From: Planctomycetota bacterium
GTDB taxonomy: Bacteria > Planctomycetota > GCA-002687715 > DRQF01
Direction: 5' to 3'
Length of the DNA stretch: 22,756 bases
Assembly: GCA_020639295.1 (NCBI GenBank)
Contig: JACKGY010000023.1
Span: forward strand, 1 to 22,756
Position numbers and translations under genes: made by a program. A model generated the notes under the pieces. It had not been told where the DNA came from and searched no databases. It worked only from the letters and a program-made list of their open reading frames with translations. Every line of letters starts with the position of its first letter. Within the stretch, counting starts at the first letter, position 1. Below are positions 8,693 to 16,980 of the stretch, piece by piece.

Positions 8693-9958
8693 TCAGTCTC
8701 CCCTGGCCTCGGTGGTCGCCGGCAAGAGCGCCTCGAACTCGTGGCGGAAGTGCTTGAAGAAGCTCTGGATCGGCATCGCCATCGACGACGCCAGGAAGCA
8801 GATCGTCGTGCCGGTCATGAACCGGGCGATGCGCTCGAGGGTGACCATGTCCTCGCTCTTGCCGCCGCCGTCGTCGATGCGGTTCAAGAGGCGCGAGCCC
8901 CAGCCCGTGCCCTCGCGGCAGGGCGTGCACTGCCCGCAGGACTCGTGGGCGTAGAACCGGCCGAGGATGGCCAGGAGCTCCGGCATGCTCTGGCTTTCGT
9001 CGATCACGATGACGCCGCCGGAACCGAGCAGCGAGCCCGCGGCCTGCACCGACTCGTAGTCGAGATTCATGCCCAGGGCGGTCTCGGCCGGCAGCACCGG
9101 CACCGAGGAGCCGCCGGGGATGATCGCCTTCAGCGTCTTGCCCGCCTGCGGCCCGCCGCATTCGTTCATGATCAGGTCGCGCATGGGGTAGCCCATCTCG
9201 ACCTCGTAGACGCCGGGCTTGGCCACCGCGCCCGAGACGCTGAAGAGCTTGGTGCCCTTGCTCTTCTCGGTGCCCAGGGCCGCGTAGGTGGCGCCGCCCT
9301 TGTTGAGGATCCAGGGCACGGCCGCCAGCGACTCGACGTTGTTGACGATGGTCGGGCAGCGGAAGGCGCCCTCGACCGCCGGGAAGGGCGGCTTGATCTT
9401 CGGCTGGCCCTTGTCGCCCTCGACGCTGGAGATCAGGCCGGTCTCCTCGCCGCAGATGTAGGCGCCGGCGCCGCGGTGGACGACCAGGTCGACGTCCCAG
9501 CCGGAGCCGAAGACGTTCTTGCCGATGACGCCCTTCTCGCGCAGGGTCTCGACCGCCTTGCGGATCACCCGCTCGGACAGGTCGAACTCGCCGCGGATGT
9601 ACCAGAAGGCGAGCTTGGCGCCGATCGCGTAGGCGGCGATCAACGCACCCTCGAGGCACATGAAGGGCAGCTCCTCCATGAGGACGCGGTCCTTGCAGGT
9701 GCCCGGCTCGGACTCGTCGGCGTTGATGCAGAGGTAGATCGGCTTGCCGGTGTTCTTGGGCACGAAGCCCCACTTCACGCCGGTCGGGAAGCCGGCGCCT
9801 CCGCGGCCGCGCAGGCCCGAGGCCTTGACCTCCTCGATCACCTCCTCGGGCTTCATCTTCAGGGCGCGCTTCAGGGCCTGGAAGCCGCCCACGGCCTCCC
9901 AGCCCGCGAAGGTGTCCACGCCCTTCTTGCCGCGATGCTCGAACAGGACCTTGGTCAC
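8693..9958 (-). CDS. nuoF: NADH-quinone oxidoreductase subunit F (NADH/FMN, 4Fe-4S)
   Basis: NADH-oxidising flavoprotein subunit that passes electrons from FMN to cluster N3. It is 421 aa, normal length. The glycine-rich nucleotide site GLRGRGGAGFPTGVKW (48-63) and the FMN segment NADESEPGTCKDR (79-91) are clear, as is GAGAYICGEETGL (163-175). N3 ligands: ESCGQCTPCREG (Cys341, 344, 347) and Cys387 in GTTICFL. The segment after Cys387 (ICFLASSMAMPIQSF) departs from the common ICALGD-A-A form, and MEELPFMCLEG departs from the common MEG-PH form. GTG start at 9958-9956 with a GGAG about 8 nt upstream; 4-nt gap from nuoE. Confidence 0.97.
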   Translation of the reverse strand: MTKVLFEHRGKKGVDTFAGWEAVGGFQALKRALKMKPEEVIEEVKASGLRGRGGAGFPTGVKWGFVPKNTGKPIYLCINADESEPGTCKDRVLMEELPFMCLEGALIAAYAIGAKLAFWYIRGEFDLSERVIRKAVETLREKGVIGKNVFGSGWDVDLVVHRGAGAYICGEETGLISSVEGDKGQPKIKPPFPAVEGAFRCPTIVNNVESLAAVPWILNKGGATYAALGTEKSKGTKLFSVSGAVAKPGVYEVEMGYPMRDLIMNECGGPQAGKTLKAIIPGGSSVPVLPAETALGMNLDYESVQAAGSLLGSGGVIVIDESQSMPELLAILGRFYAHESCGQCTPCREGTGWGSRLLNRIDDGGGKSEDMVTLERIARFMTGTTICFLASSMAMPIQSFFKHFRHEFEALLPATTEARGD

Positions 9959-9962
9959 GGCT

Positions 9963-10496
9963 TCACTCCAGCTCGTCGAGGATCTTCACCGCCTGATCGG
10001 GGCTCAGATTCTCGTGCAGGGTTCGATTGATCTGCATCACCGGAGCCCAGGAGCAACCAGCGAGGCACTCGACGTGTTCGAGGCTCCACTTGCCGCAGGC
10101 CGAGACCCCGCCGTGCTGCAGGCCGAGCTTGCGCTCCACCGCGTCGATGATCCCGGTGGCGCCGCGGATGTGGCAGGAGATGTTGCGGCAGACCTGGACG
10201 TGGTACTTCCCCACCGGCTTCTGGTGGTACATCGTGTAGAAGGTCACGACGCCGAGCACGTGGGAAAGCGGCACCTCGCAGCGGCGCGCGGCGTAGGCCA
10301 TCCACTCGCGCGAGATCCAGCCCTCCTGCTCCTGGATCGCCCAGAGGAGCGGCAGGAGCGTCGCCTTCTTGTTCGGGTAGCGCGACTGCAGGTCGTCGAC
10401 CATCGCCTCGCGCTCCGCCGAGAGCTTGAAGCCCGCGGTCTTCGCCATCAGCTCGTCGGCGTCGATGACGGCCTGGTCTTGGATGTCCGGTTGCAT
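9963..10496 (-). CDS. nuoE: NADH-quinone oxidoreductase subunit E (2Fe-2S thioredoxin-like)
   Basis: The 24-kDa-type subunit holding the off-path 2Fe-2S cluster N1a beside the flavin in NuoF. It is 177 aa. The ligand pattern is intact: C-x4-C in VCRNISCHIRGA (Cys103, 108) and C-x3-C in ECLAGCSWAPV (Cys144, 148). The helical N-terminal segment YPNKKATLLPLLWAIQEQEGW is typical. ATG at 10496-10494 overlaps the nuoCD stop by 1 nt (TGATG), with a GGGGAG 11 nt upstream. An open frame extends to 10619 but is a shadow of nuoCD. The stop is 4 nt before nuoF. Confidence 0.96.
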   Translation of the reverse strand: MQPDIQDQAVIDADELMAKTAGFKLSAEREAMVDDLQSRYPNKKATLLPLLWAIQEQEGWISREWMAYAARRCEVPLSHVLGVVTFYTMYHQKPVGKYHVQVCRNISCHIRGATGIIDAVERKLGLQHGGVSACGKWSLEHVECLAGCSWAPVMQINRTLHENLSPDQAVKILDELE

Positions 10497-12208
10497 CAGC
10501 GGTCGAGCTCCCCGGCGATGATGTTGAAGGACGAGAGGATCGGGACGGCGTCTGCGATCATCGACCCGGCGGCGATCTCGGAGTAACCCGAGTAGATGGT
10601 GAAGCAGGGCGGCCGGCACCGGACGCGGTAGGGTCGGCCGCTACCGTCGCTGATCGTGTAGAAGCCGAGCTCGCCGTTGGCGGCCTCGATCGGATGGTAG
10701 CCCTCGCCCTTCGGCACCTTGATGCCGTCGTAGACCAGGACGAAGTGGTTCATCAGGCCCTCGATCGAGCCGTAGACCTTGTCCTTGTCGGGCAGGTGGA
10801 CGCGCTTGTCCTCGCTGAAGATCGGCCCGGACGGCAGGCGGTCGAGCGCCTGCTCGATGATCCGCATGCTCTGGACGATCTCGTCGAAGCGGATCATCGC
10901 GCGCGAGTAGACGTCGCCGTCCTCGTAGGTCGGGATCTCGAAGTCGAAGTTCTCGTAGCCGAGGTAGGGGTCTGACTTGCGCAGGTCGAAGGCCACGCCC
11001 GAGGCGCGCAGGCAGGGGCCGGTCCAGGAGTAGGACAGCGCCAGCTCCTTCGAGACCGCGCCGACGCCGACCGTGCGGTCGAGGAAGATGCGGTTCTTCT
11101 TGATCAGCGCGATGACGTCGCCGACGTTCTTCGGGATGTCGCGCAGGATGGCGCGCACCTGGTCGATGAAGCCCTCGTTGAGGTCGTAGGCGAGGCCACC
11201 GATGCGGACGTAGGTGCTGGTCAGGCGGGCGCCGCAGAGCTCCTCGAGGATGCTGTAGATGCGCTCGCGCAGGTTGAACAGGTACCAGAAGTTGGTGAGC
11301 GCGCCGAGGTCGACGAGCATCGCCGCGACGCAGACCGCGTGGTCGATGATGCGCGACAGCTCGGAGACGATGACCCGGATGTACTGGGTGCGCTCCGGCA
11401 CCTCGATGCCGAGCATCTTCTCGACCCCGTGGCACCAGGCCACGTTGTTGAGCATGGCCGAGCAGTAGTTCAGGCGATCGGTATAGGGGATCACCATGGT
11501 CCAGCTGCCCGACTCCGAGTGCTTCTCGAAGCCGCGATGCAGGTAGCCGATCTCGGGCGACACGCGGACGACGGTCTCGCCGTCGAGCTTGGCGAAGAGG
11601 CGCAGCGTGCCGTGGGTCGCCGGGTGGGCGGGACCGATGTTGACCGGGACCAGCTCGGAGAAACCGCCGTCGTCGGGGTTCTCGCCGTACTCGCCGATCT
11701 CGTCCATCATGGACTCGGTCTCGTCGAGCCACTGGCCCTGATGGATGTCGTAGTCCTTGCGCAGGGCGTGACCGACGAACTTGTGGTGGCAGAGGATGCG
11801 CTTCAGGTTCGGGTGGCCGTCGAAGTGGACGCCGAAGAGGTCGAAGACCTCGCGCTCCATCCAGTTGGCCGACTTCCACAGCCCGGTGACGCTGGGCATC
11901 CGGCAGTCACTCTCGGGCACCGAGGCCTTGATCCTGAGGCGCCGGCCGTGCTTCATCGAGCGCAGGTGGTAGACCACCTGGAAGCGGTCGCGCCACTGCG
12001 GCCAGTCGAGGCGCATGCCGTCGGCGCCGCCGAGGTCGCTGAGGAAGTCGAAGGCCAGATCCGGCTCGCTGCGGAGGAAGCCGAGGATCTCGACGATCCG
12101 GTCCTTCTTGACCGTGATCGATTCCATCCCGCCGGCGCGGTCCGCATGCAGGACGTCGGCGGCGAAGCGCTGCCGGAGGCGCTCCTTGACGTCGAAGGTG
12201 GCAACCAC
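10496..12208 (-). CDS. nuoCD: NADH-quinone oxidoreductase subunits C and D, fused
   Basis: Fused quinone-module protein, 570 aa (E. coli NuoCD is about 600). The NuoC part (about 1-175) ends with the signature NWMEREVFDLFGVHFDGHP (115-133) and KRIL. The NuoD part (about 185-570) begins with VNIGPAHPATHGTLRL, holding the quinone-site HPATH pair of histidines. It continues with GYLHRGFEK, IPYTDRLNY, YVRIGGLAYDL and ends AGELDR. The C-terminal CRPPCFTIYSGYSEI differs from the commonest RAPGFAHL form. GTG start at 12208-12206, directly after the nuoB TAA, with AGGAGG 9 nt upstream. It overlaps nuoE by 1 nt. Confidence 0.97.
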   Translation of the reverse strand: MVATFDVKERLRQRFAADVLHADRAGGMESITVKKDRIVEILGFLRSEPDLAFDFLSDLGGADGMRLDWPQWRDRFQVVYHLRSMKHGRRLRIKASVPESDCRMPSVTGLWKSANWMEREVFDLFGVHFDGHPNLKRILCHHKFVGHALRKDYDIHQGQWLDETESMMDEIGEYGENPDDGGFSELVPVNIGPAHPATHGTLRLFAKLDGETVVRVSPEIGYLHRGFEKHSESGSWTMVIPYTDRLNYCSAMLNNVAWCHGVEKMLGIEVPERTQYIRVIVSELSRIIDHAVCVAAMLVDLGALTNFWYLFNLRERIYSILEELCGARLTSTYVRIGGLAYDLNEGFIDQVRAILRDIPKNVGDVIALIKKNRIFLDRTVGVGAVSKELALSYSWTGPCLRASGVAFDLRKSDPYLGYENFDFEIPTYEDGDVYSRAMIRFDEIVQSMRIIEQALDRLPSGPIFSEDKRVHLPDKDKVYGSIEGLMNHFVLVYDGIKVPKGEGYHPIEAANGELGFYTISDGSGRPYRVRCRPPCFTIYSGYSEIAAGSMIADAVPILSSFNIIAGELDR

Positions 12209-12799
12209 TTACTCGCCCCTCCTGATGGCACGCTGGGCCGGATCGACGACCGGGACCTTCCAGCTGGTGTCGCTCTCGGGCCGGAGCTGCGGCCGCTGCT
12301 CGCGGTCGTGGCGGGTGATCTTCTCGCCCTTGATCTTCTCCTGGAGGGCGATCAGGGCGTCGAAGAAGGCCTCGGGGCGCGGCGGGCATCCGGGCAGATA
12401 GACGTCGACCGGGATGATCCGGTCGATGCCCTGCACCACGGAGTAGTTGTTGTAGAAGCCGCCGGAGGCCGCGCAGACGCCGAAGGCGATCACCCACTTG
12501 GGATCGAGCATCTGGTCGTAGATGCGCTTCAGCACCGGCGCCATCTTGTAGGTGATCGTGCCGGCCACCAGCAGCAGGTCGGCCTGCCTGGGGCTGAAGC
12601 GGACCAGCTCGGCGCCGAAGCGCGCGACGTCATGGGTGTTGGAGACCACGCCCATGAACTCGATGCCGCAGCAGGCCGTCGCGAAGGGGTAGGGCCAGAG
12701 CGAGCTCTGCCGACCCCAGTTGACGACGTTGTTGATCAGGTTGTCGAGCTTGGTGGCGACGAAGCCCTGCTTGTTGGCGAAGAAGCTCTCTATTCCCAT
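12209..12799 (-). CDS. nuoB: NADH-quinone oxidoreductase subunit B (N2 cluster)
   Basis: Carries terminal cluster N2, which reduces quinone at the NuoB/NuoD interface. It is 196 aa. The four ligands are present: the tandem pair in FATACCGIEF (Cys43, 44), Cys109 in GVCAASGGFYNN, and Cys138 in YLPGCPPRPEA. GTITYKMAPVLKRIYDQM is the usual PSST-family segment. ATG at 12799-12797 sits inside the end of nuoA (10-nt overlap, ATGGGAATAG), so the two are translationally coupled. The open frame up to 13021 is a shadow of nuoA. The C-terminal tail after about residue 155 is hydrophilic and variable. The stop abuts the nuoCD start. Confidence 0.97.
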   Translation of the reverse strand: MGIESFFANKQGFVATKLDNLINNVVNWGRQSSLWPYPFATACCGIEFMGVVSNTHDVARFGAELVRFSPRQADLLLVAGTITYKMAPVLKRIYDQMLDPKWVIAFGVCAASGGFYNNYSVVQGIDRIIPVDVYLPGCPPRPEAFFDALIALQEKIKGEKITRHDREQRPQLRPESDTSWKVPVVDPAQRAIRRGE

Positions 12800-13152
12800 T
12801 CCAGGGCTCCACGCTTGATGACGTAGTAGAGGCCGATGGCGAGGATGCCGAGGAAGACGAACATCTCGCCGAGCATGGCGAAGCCCTGGCTGGAGCGGAA
12901 CAGGATGGCCCAGGGGAAAAGGAAGGCGACTTCGACGTCGAACACGACGAAGAGCACGGCCACCTGATAGAACTTCACCGAGAAGCGACGTTTGGCGTCC
13001 ACCTGCGGCTGCACGCCGCACTCGTAGACCGAGAACTTCACGTCGGAGGGTCGCTTGGGTCCGAGCAGGTGCCCCAGCACCGCCATCGCGCAGGGCACGA
13101 TCGCGGCGAGCGCAAGGACGATCAGAAGCGACGCAACTAGAGTGTCCTGCAT
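12790..13152 (-). CDS. nuoA: NADH-quinone oxidoreductase subunit A
   Basis: Three-helix membrane subunit at the junction of the two complex I arms, 120 aa, normal length. The conserved loop KFSVYECGVQP and the following RFSVKFYQVAVLFVVFDVEVAFLFPWA are unmistakable. The loop contains the cysteine that is exposed in the deactive state of the mitochondrial enzyme. ATG at 13152-13150. Its ribosome site is weak (a GGGGA about 13 nt upstream), unlike most downstream genes. It is the first gene of the nuo operon and is preceded by a likely promoter at 13216-13244. It overlaps nuoB by 10 nt. Confidence 0.97.
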   Translation of the reverse strand: MQDTLVASLLIVLALAAIVPCAMAVLGHLLGPKRPSDVKFSVYECGVQPQVDAKRRFSVKFYQVAVLFVVFDVEVAFLFPWAILFRSSQGFAMLGEMFVFLGILAIGLYYVIKRGALEWE

Positions 13153-13198
13153 GATTTGAATCGATTCCCCGAGGTCAGCCGTCGAACAGCTCGGCCCG

Positions 13199-13219
13199 GA
13201 ATCCCGGGCTGGCGGATTC
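13199..13219. promoter_or_regulatory. Inverted repeat overlapping the nuo -10 box (possible operator)
   Basis: GAATCC (13199-13204) and GGATTC (13214-13219) form a perfect 6-bp inverted repeat around a 9-nt centre. It covers most of the predicted -10 box and the likely start point of nuo transcription, a normal place for a repressor. In RNA the same arms would only partly be transcribed, so a DNA-level operator is the likelier reading. No regulator gene is adjacent. Confidence 0.3.
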
Positions 13220-13244
13220 TATTGGGGGAGCGGGCCCTGAACAA
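13216..13244 (-). promoter_or_regulatory. Predicted sigma70-type promoter of the nuo operon
   Basis: On the minus strand, TTGTTC (13244-13239) and TAGAAT (13221-13216) are separated by exactly 17 nt. The -10 box matches TATAAT at 5 of 6 and the -35 matches TTGACA at 3 of 6. Transcription would start near 13209 and give a leader of about 57 nt before nuoA. This is the only convincing AT-rich -10 in the gap. Predicted by eye from consensus only. Confidence 0.55.
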
Positions 13245-13269
13245 CCGCTCGACCGGCGGTCTGCCGGGA

Positions 13270-13292
13270 CCGCGGCCCGGGCCCGCGCGGGC
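13270..13292 (-). terminator. GC-rich hairpin after the molybdenum hydroxylase operon
   Basis: CCGCG (13270-13274) pairs with CGCGG (13286-13290), and a 12-bp perfect palindrome GCCCGCGCGGGC covers 13281-13292. This lies 21-43 nt beyond the stop of the FAD subunit and upstream of the nuo promoter. No T-tract follows, so it is at best a weak or factor-assisted terminator, and read-through into nuo is possible. Confidence 0.3.
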
Positions 13293-13312
13293 TGGTGAGG
13301 TCTCGATACGAA

Positions 13313-14203
13313 TCAGGCCTGGAGCAGGAGCGAGCCGAGGAAATCCTCGAGCAGGCGACCCGCGACCAGCCGCCGATAGGCCGCGGTCGAGCGCAGATCG
13401 TCGATCGGCGTGATCTCCGAGCGCAGCACCGCCACCGCCTCGGCGGCGAGGCGCGGGCCGAGCAGCTCGGAGCGCAGGATCCGCTCGGTCTCGAACAGAC
13501 GCATCGGCGTCGGCCCCACCGAACCGGCGGCGAGGCGGATCTCGCCGATGCGGACGCCCTCCTCCTCGGCCCGCACGTCCCAGGCCCGCCCGGCGAGGAT
13601 CACCTTGGCGATGGCCTGGGCCCGGCGCGCGGCCACCTTGCGGAAGGACTCGATCGGGTTCGCGGGCGCGCGGGCGATCCGGATCGACACCAGGAGTTCG
13701 CTCGGCTTGGCGACCGGTCGCCGGTAGTCGGCATAGAAGGAGTAGAGGGGCACGGTCCGCGGCCCCTCGCTCGACAGGAGGGTGACCCGGGCGTCGAGCG
13801 CGAGCAGGGCCGGCAGGCTGTCGGCCGCCGGCGAACCGTTCATCACGTTGCCGCCGATCGTGGCCCGGTTGCGGATCTGGGTCGAGCCGAAACAACGGGC
13901 CGCCTCGACCAGGGGTCGGGCCTCGGCCGCGAGCAGGGACGAGTGGAGGATGTCGTCCACCGTGGTGAGGGCGCCGATCTGGACCTCGTCCTCGACCAGC
14001 TCGATCCCGCGCAGCTCCGGCTCCAGCCCAAGGAGGTCCAAGACGAAGCCTCGCGGCAACTTACTAACATCTCTGAAGGCGACCATGAGGTCGCTGCCCC
14101 CGGCCAACGGGATCGCCTCGGCGCCGACCTCGGCCAGCACCTGCACCGCTTCGCGCAGGCTCGACGGCGCCAGGACCTCGACCTCGTCGCGTCCACGGCT
14201 CAC
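13313..14203 (-). CDS. Molybdenum hydroxylase FAD-binding subunit (CoxM/XdhB-like)
   Basis: Medium flavoprotein subunit of a three-subunit xanthine dehydrogenase-family enzyme. It takes electrons from the 2Fe-2S subunit to FAD and then normally to NAD+. It is 296 aa, the family's usual size. FAD-binding marks are IPLAGGSDLMVAFRD (31-45) and IRNRATIGGNVMNGSPAADSLPALL (110-134). There is no extra iron-sulfur insertion of the kind known from 4-hydroxybenzoyl-CoA reductase. GTG start at 14203-14201 is fixed by a 4-nt overlap with the small subunit stop (GTGA) and GAGGAGG 7 nt upstream; the open frame to 14551 is a shadow. It is last in its operon. Cytoplasmic, with no signal peptide. Confidence 0.9.
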   Translation of the reverse strand: MSRGRDEVEVLAPSSLREAVQVLAEVGAEAIPLAGGSDLMVAFRDVSKLPRGFVLDLLGLEPELRGIELVEDEVQIGALTTVDDILHSSLLAAEARPLVEAARCFGSTQIRNRATIGGNVMNGSPAADSLPALLALDARVTLLSSEGPRTVPLYSFYADYRRPVAKPSELLVSIRIARAPANPIESFRKVAARRAQAIAKVILAGRAWDVRAEEEGVRIGEIRLAAGSVGPTPMRLFETERILRSELLGPRLAAEAVAVLRSEITPIDDLRSTAAYRRLVAGRLLEDFLGSLLLQA

Positions 14204-14679
14204 GGGCCGGCCTCCTCGATGGCCCGGTCGATGGCCTCCACGATCTTGGTGTAGCCGGTGCAGCGGCAGATGTTGCCTGCGATGGCGCGGAGCCGGGCCT
14301 CGTGATCGTCCTCGACCTCGCCCCGGGCGAGGCGGCGCATGTAGTCGACGCCGGCCATGATCATGCCGGGACTGCAGAAGCCGCACTGGCTGCCGTCGGT
14401 CTCGATCAGCAGTCGCTGCAGGGGATGGAGGGGCGCCCCCGGCCGGGTGAGGGCCTCGAGGGTCTCGACCGAGCGCCCCCGCACCTGGGCCATGGGCACC
14501 AGGCAGGAGCAGACCAGGACGCCGTCGAGGAAGACCGAGCAGGCGCCGCACTCGCCCTCGCCGCAGCCCTCCTTGGCGGCGGTCAGGCCGAGGTCGCGGC
14601 GCAGGACGTCGAGCAGACGATCGAGGGGCGCGCTCTCGATGCTGCGGGTCTCGCCGTTCAGCCGGAAGCTCACCTTCAT
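14200..14679 (-). CDS. Molybdenum hydroxylase 2Fe-2S subunit (CoxS/XdhC-type small subunit)
   Basis: Small iron-sulfur subunit, 159 aa, that wires the molybdenum centre to FAD. An N-terminal plant-type ferredoxin fold carries GCGEGECGACSVFLDG (Cys39, 44, 47) and Cys59. The C-terminal four-helix 2Fe-2S domain carries QCGFCSPGMIM (Cys99, 102) and NICRCTGY (Cys138, 140). All eight ligands are present with family spacing. ATG at 14679-14677 overlaps the large-subunit TGA by 4 nt (ATGA), and its own stop overlaps the FAD subunit start by 4 nt, so the three genes are coupled. The substrate cannot be read from this subunit. Confidence 0.93.
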   Translation of the reverse strand: MKVSFRLNGETRSIESAPLDRLLDVLRRDLGLTAAKEGCGEGECGACSVFLDGVLVCSCLVPMAQVRGRSVETLEALTRPGAPLHPLQRLLIETDGSQCGFCSPGMIMAGVDYMRRLARGEVEDDHEARLRAIAGNICRCTGYTKIVEAIDRAIEEAGP

Positions 14680-16901
14680 GCGTCGGCCTTTCCCGGGCGC
14701 GGCCGGAGGAAGGACTCGGCGATCGCCTCGGGGGTGACCGGCAGCTCGCGGAAGCTGGTCCGCAGGGCCTGGGCCAGGGCCGAGACGTAGGCGGGGGCGG
14801 CGCCGTCGACCGGCATCTCGCCGATCCCCTTGGCGCCGAAGGGGCCGGCGCCCTGCCCCGATTCGTGGAGCAGGACGCGGATCGGTGGCAGGTCCATGGC
14901 GGTCGGCACGATGTAGCGGTTGAAGTTGGCGTTGACCATGGCGCCGTCGTGCATCTGCACCTCCTCGAAGGCGGCGTAGCCGAGGCCCTGGGCGATGCCG
15001 CCCTGGATCTGACCCTCGACGATGCCGGGATGGATGGCGCGGCCCACGTCCTGGCAGGTGACCACGTCGACGATGCGGGGCTCGAAGGTGGTCATGTCGA
15101 CCTCGACCTCGCAGATGGTGCAGGCGTAACCCCAGGACGGGTAGGCCTGCCCGCGGTAGTGATCCTCGTCGAACAGGGTCGCCGGCGGCTCGTGGACCTC
15201 CTCGATCTCGAGCCGGCCGCGGCCGGCGAGGGCCAGCCTGAGAGCCTCGGCGCCGGCGCCCTCCTCGAGCCCGAGGCTGGTCAGCGCCTGGCGCGCGGCC
15301 CGCGCGACCAGCCCCCCCACGATCATCAGGGTCCGCGAGGCGACGGTCGGACCGCTGTCGGGAACGAGGGCGGTGTCCTGCGCCGCCACCTCAACCTCGT
15401 CCAGCTCGAGGCCGAGGATCTCGGCCGCGAGCTGCTTGAAGGTGGTCCGCATGCCCTGGCCCATGTCGGTCGAGCCGGTGCGGACCTGGACCAGGAGCTG
15501 CTCGCCCCGGGCGTCGAGATCGAGGGTGAGACGCCCCTTCAGGCGACTTTCGCCGGCGCCGGTGAAACCGCAGCCGTGCATGATCAGGGACAGGCCGATG
15601 CCGCGCCGGATCGAGCCGGTCTGGGGTCGGTCGTAGAGCTCCCGCCGGGCCCGGAAGTCGGCGGCCTCGGCGGCTCGCTCCAGCACGTCCGCGGCCGCGG
15701 CCTGCTCGAGCACCTGGCCGGTGCTGGTCTCGTCGCCGGCGCGCAGGGCGTTGCGTCGCCTCATCTCCAGGGGATCGAGCCCGGCCGCCCGGGCCAGGAG
15801 GTCCATCATGGTCTCCATGGCGAACAAGGCCTGGGGCGCGCCGAAACCCCGGAAGGCGCCGTTCGGTGGCGTGTTGGTCGCCACCACCCGACCGCGCACC
15901 GCGACGTTGGGACAGGCGTAGGCCGAGCCCGCGTGCAGGACCGCCCGGGACAGGACCACCGGCGACAGGGTGCAGTAGGCCCCGCCGTCCAGCACGAGAT
16001 CGACCGCGAGGGCCGTGAGCCGACCCTCGGCATCGATCCCGGCGCGGATGCGGGTCTGGGAGGGATGACGCTTGGTGGTGGCCTGCATGTCCTCGGCGCG
16101 GTCGTAGACCATCTTCACCGGCCGGCCCGCCTTGCGGGCGAGGAGCGCGGCATGCACCGCGAGCAGGCTCGGATACTCCTCCTTGCCGCCGAAGCCCCCG
16201 CCCAGCTCGCAGGCGATCACCCGGACCTGCTCCGGCTCGAGACCGAAGACCGCCCGCGCCGCCGCCTGCACGTAATAGGGACACTGGAGCGAGCCGCGGA
16301 GGACGAGCTGGTCGCCTTCCCAGGCGGCGATCATGCCCTGGGGCTCCATGTAGAGCTGTTCCTGGGGCCCGGTCCAGAAGTCGCGTTCGAGCTCGATGGT
16401 CGCCGCCGCGAACCCGGCCTCGAGGTCGCCCTTGGCGATGTCGATCTGCTTGAAGACGTTGTCCTCGCCGAAGACCTTCACCCGCGCCTCGAGCGCGTCG
16501 CTGATCTCGACCGCGATCGGCTTGGCCTCGTAGCGCAGGTTGAGGCGGTTGCGGGCCTCGAGGGCCAGGGCGCGGTCGGGCGCCGCGATCAGCATCACCG
16601 GCTCGAAGGGATGCCGGATCTCGCGCTCGGCCAGGACCGGTTGGTCGTCCAGGATGAGGGGCAGGACGTTGCGACCGGGAAGGTCGCGGGCGTCGACCAG
16701 GACGACCCGGCTCCAGTCGAAGTCGGGGTCGGGCTCGATCTCGACGATCCGGCCCCGGGCGATCGGGGAACGCAGGGTGACCCCGTGCCAGAGGCCGGGG
16801 ATCGCCAGGTCGTCGACGTACTGGGCCTCGCCGGTCACCCGCTCGCGGGCTTGCACCTGCGGGGGCCGGTTGCCGACGAGACGCATCGCTCTCTCGGTCA
16901 T
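14676..16901 (-). CDS. Xanthine dehydrogenase-family molybdopterin-binding subunit
   Basis: Large catalytic subunit, 741 aa, binding molybdopterin (cytosine dinucleotide in most bacterial members). Key positions known from xanthine oxidoreductase are kept: Glu241 in GGGFGGKEE (bovine E802), Arg351 in NGAFRGFGAPQ (bovine R880), and Glu695 in FGAKGIGEMP (the catalytic base, bovine E1261). The Arg motif is the XDH form, not the CO dehydrogenase AYRCSFR form. This favours hydroxylation of a purine or similar N-heterocycle, but the exact substrate is unproved. ATG 16901-16899 is chosen for an upstream GAGGGAAC; a GTG at 16955 adds 18 poor residues. It is first in the L-S-M operon. No XdhC-type maturation gene is in the window. 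Confidence 0.9.
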   Translation of the reverse strand: MTERAMRLVGNRPPQVQARERVTGEAQYVDDLAIPGLWHGVTLRSPIARGRIVEIEPDPDFDWSRVVLVDARDLPGRNVLPLILDDQPVLAEREIRHPFEPVMLIAAPDRALALEARNRLNLRYEAKPIAVEISDALEARVKVFGEDNVFKQIDIAKGDLEAGFAAATIELERDFWTGPQEQLYMEPQGMIAAWEGDQLVLRGSLQCPYYVQAAARAVFGLEPEQVRVIACELGGGFGGKEEYPSLLAVHAALLARKAGRPVKMVYDRAEDMQATTKRHPSQTRIRAGIDAEGRLTALAVDLVLDGGAYCTLSPVVLSRAVLHAGSAYACPNVAVRGRVVATNTPPNGAFRGFGAPQALFAMETMMDLLARAAGLDPLEMRRRNALRAGDETSTGQVLEQAAAADVLERAAEAADFRARRELYDRPQTGSIRRGIGLSLIMHGCGFTGAGESRLKGRLTLDLDARGEQLLVQVRTGSTDMGQGMRTTFKQLAAEILGLELDEVEVAAQDTALVPDSGPTVASRTLMIVGGLVARAARQALTSLGLEEGAGAEALRLALAGRGRLEIEEVHEPPATLFDEDHYRGQAYPSWGYACTICEVEVDMTTFEPRIVDVVTCQDVGRAIHPGIVEGQIQGGIAQGLGYAAFEEVQMHDGAMVNANFNRYIVPTAMDLPPIRVLLHESGQGAGPFGAKGIGEMPVDGAAPAYVSALAQALRTSFRELPVTPEAIAESFLRPRPGKADA

Positions 16902-16980
16902 GTTCCCTCGGTCGGAAGGCGGGTCGTGCGCGCGGCGGGCTCGCCCCACGGTCACGGGGAGACGACTCTACATCAGGACC

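Noticed and set aside
16902..16955. A GTG start at 16955 adding 18 residues to the molybdenum hydroxylase large subunit
   Set aside because: The added residues are Arg/Asp/Pro-rich with no family match and no ribosome site precedes the GTG.
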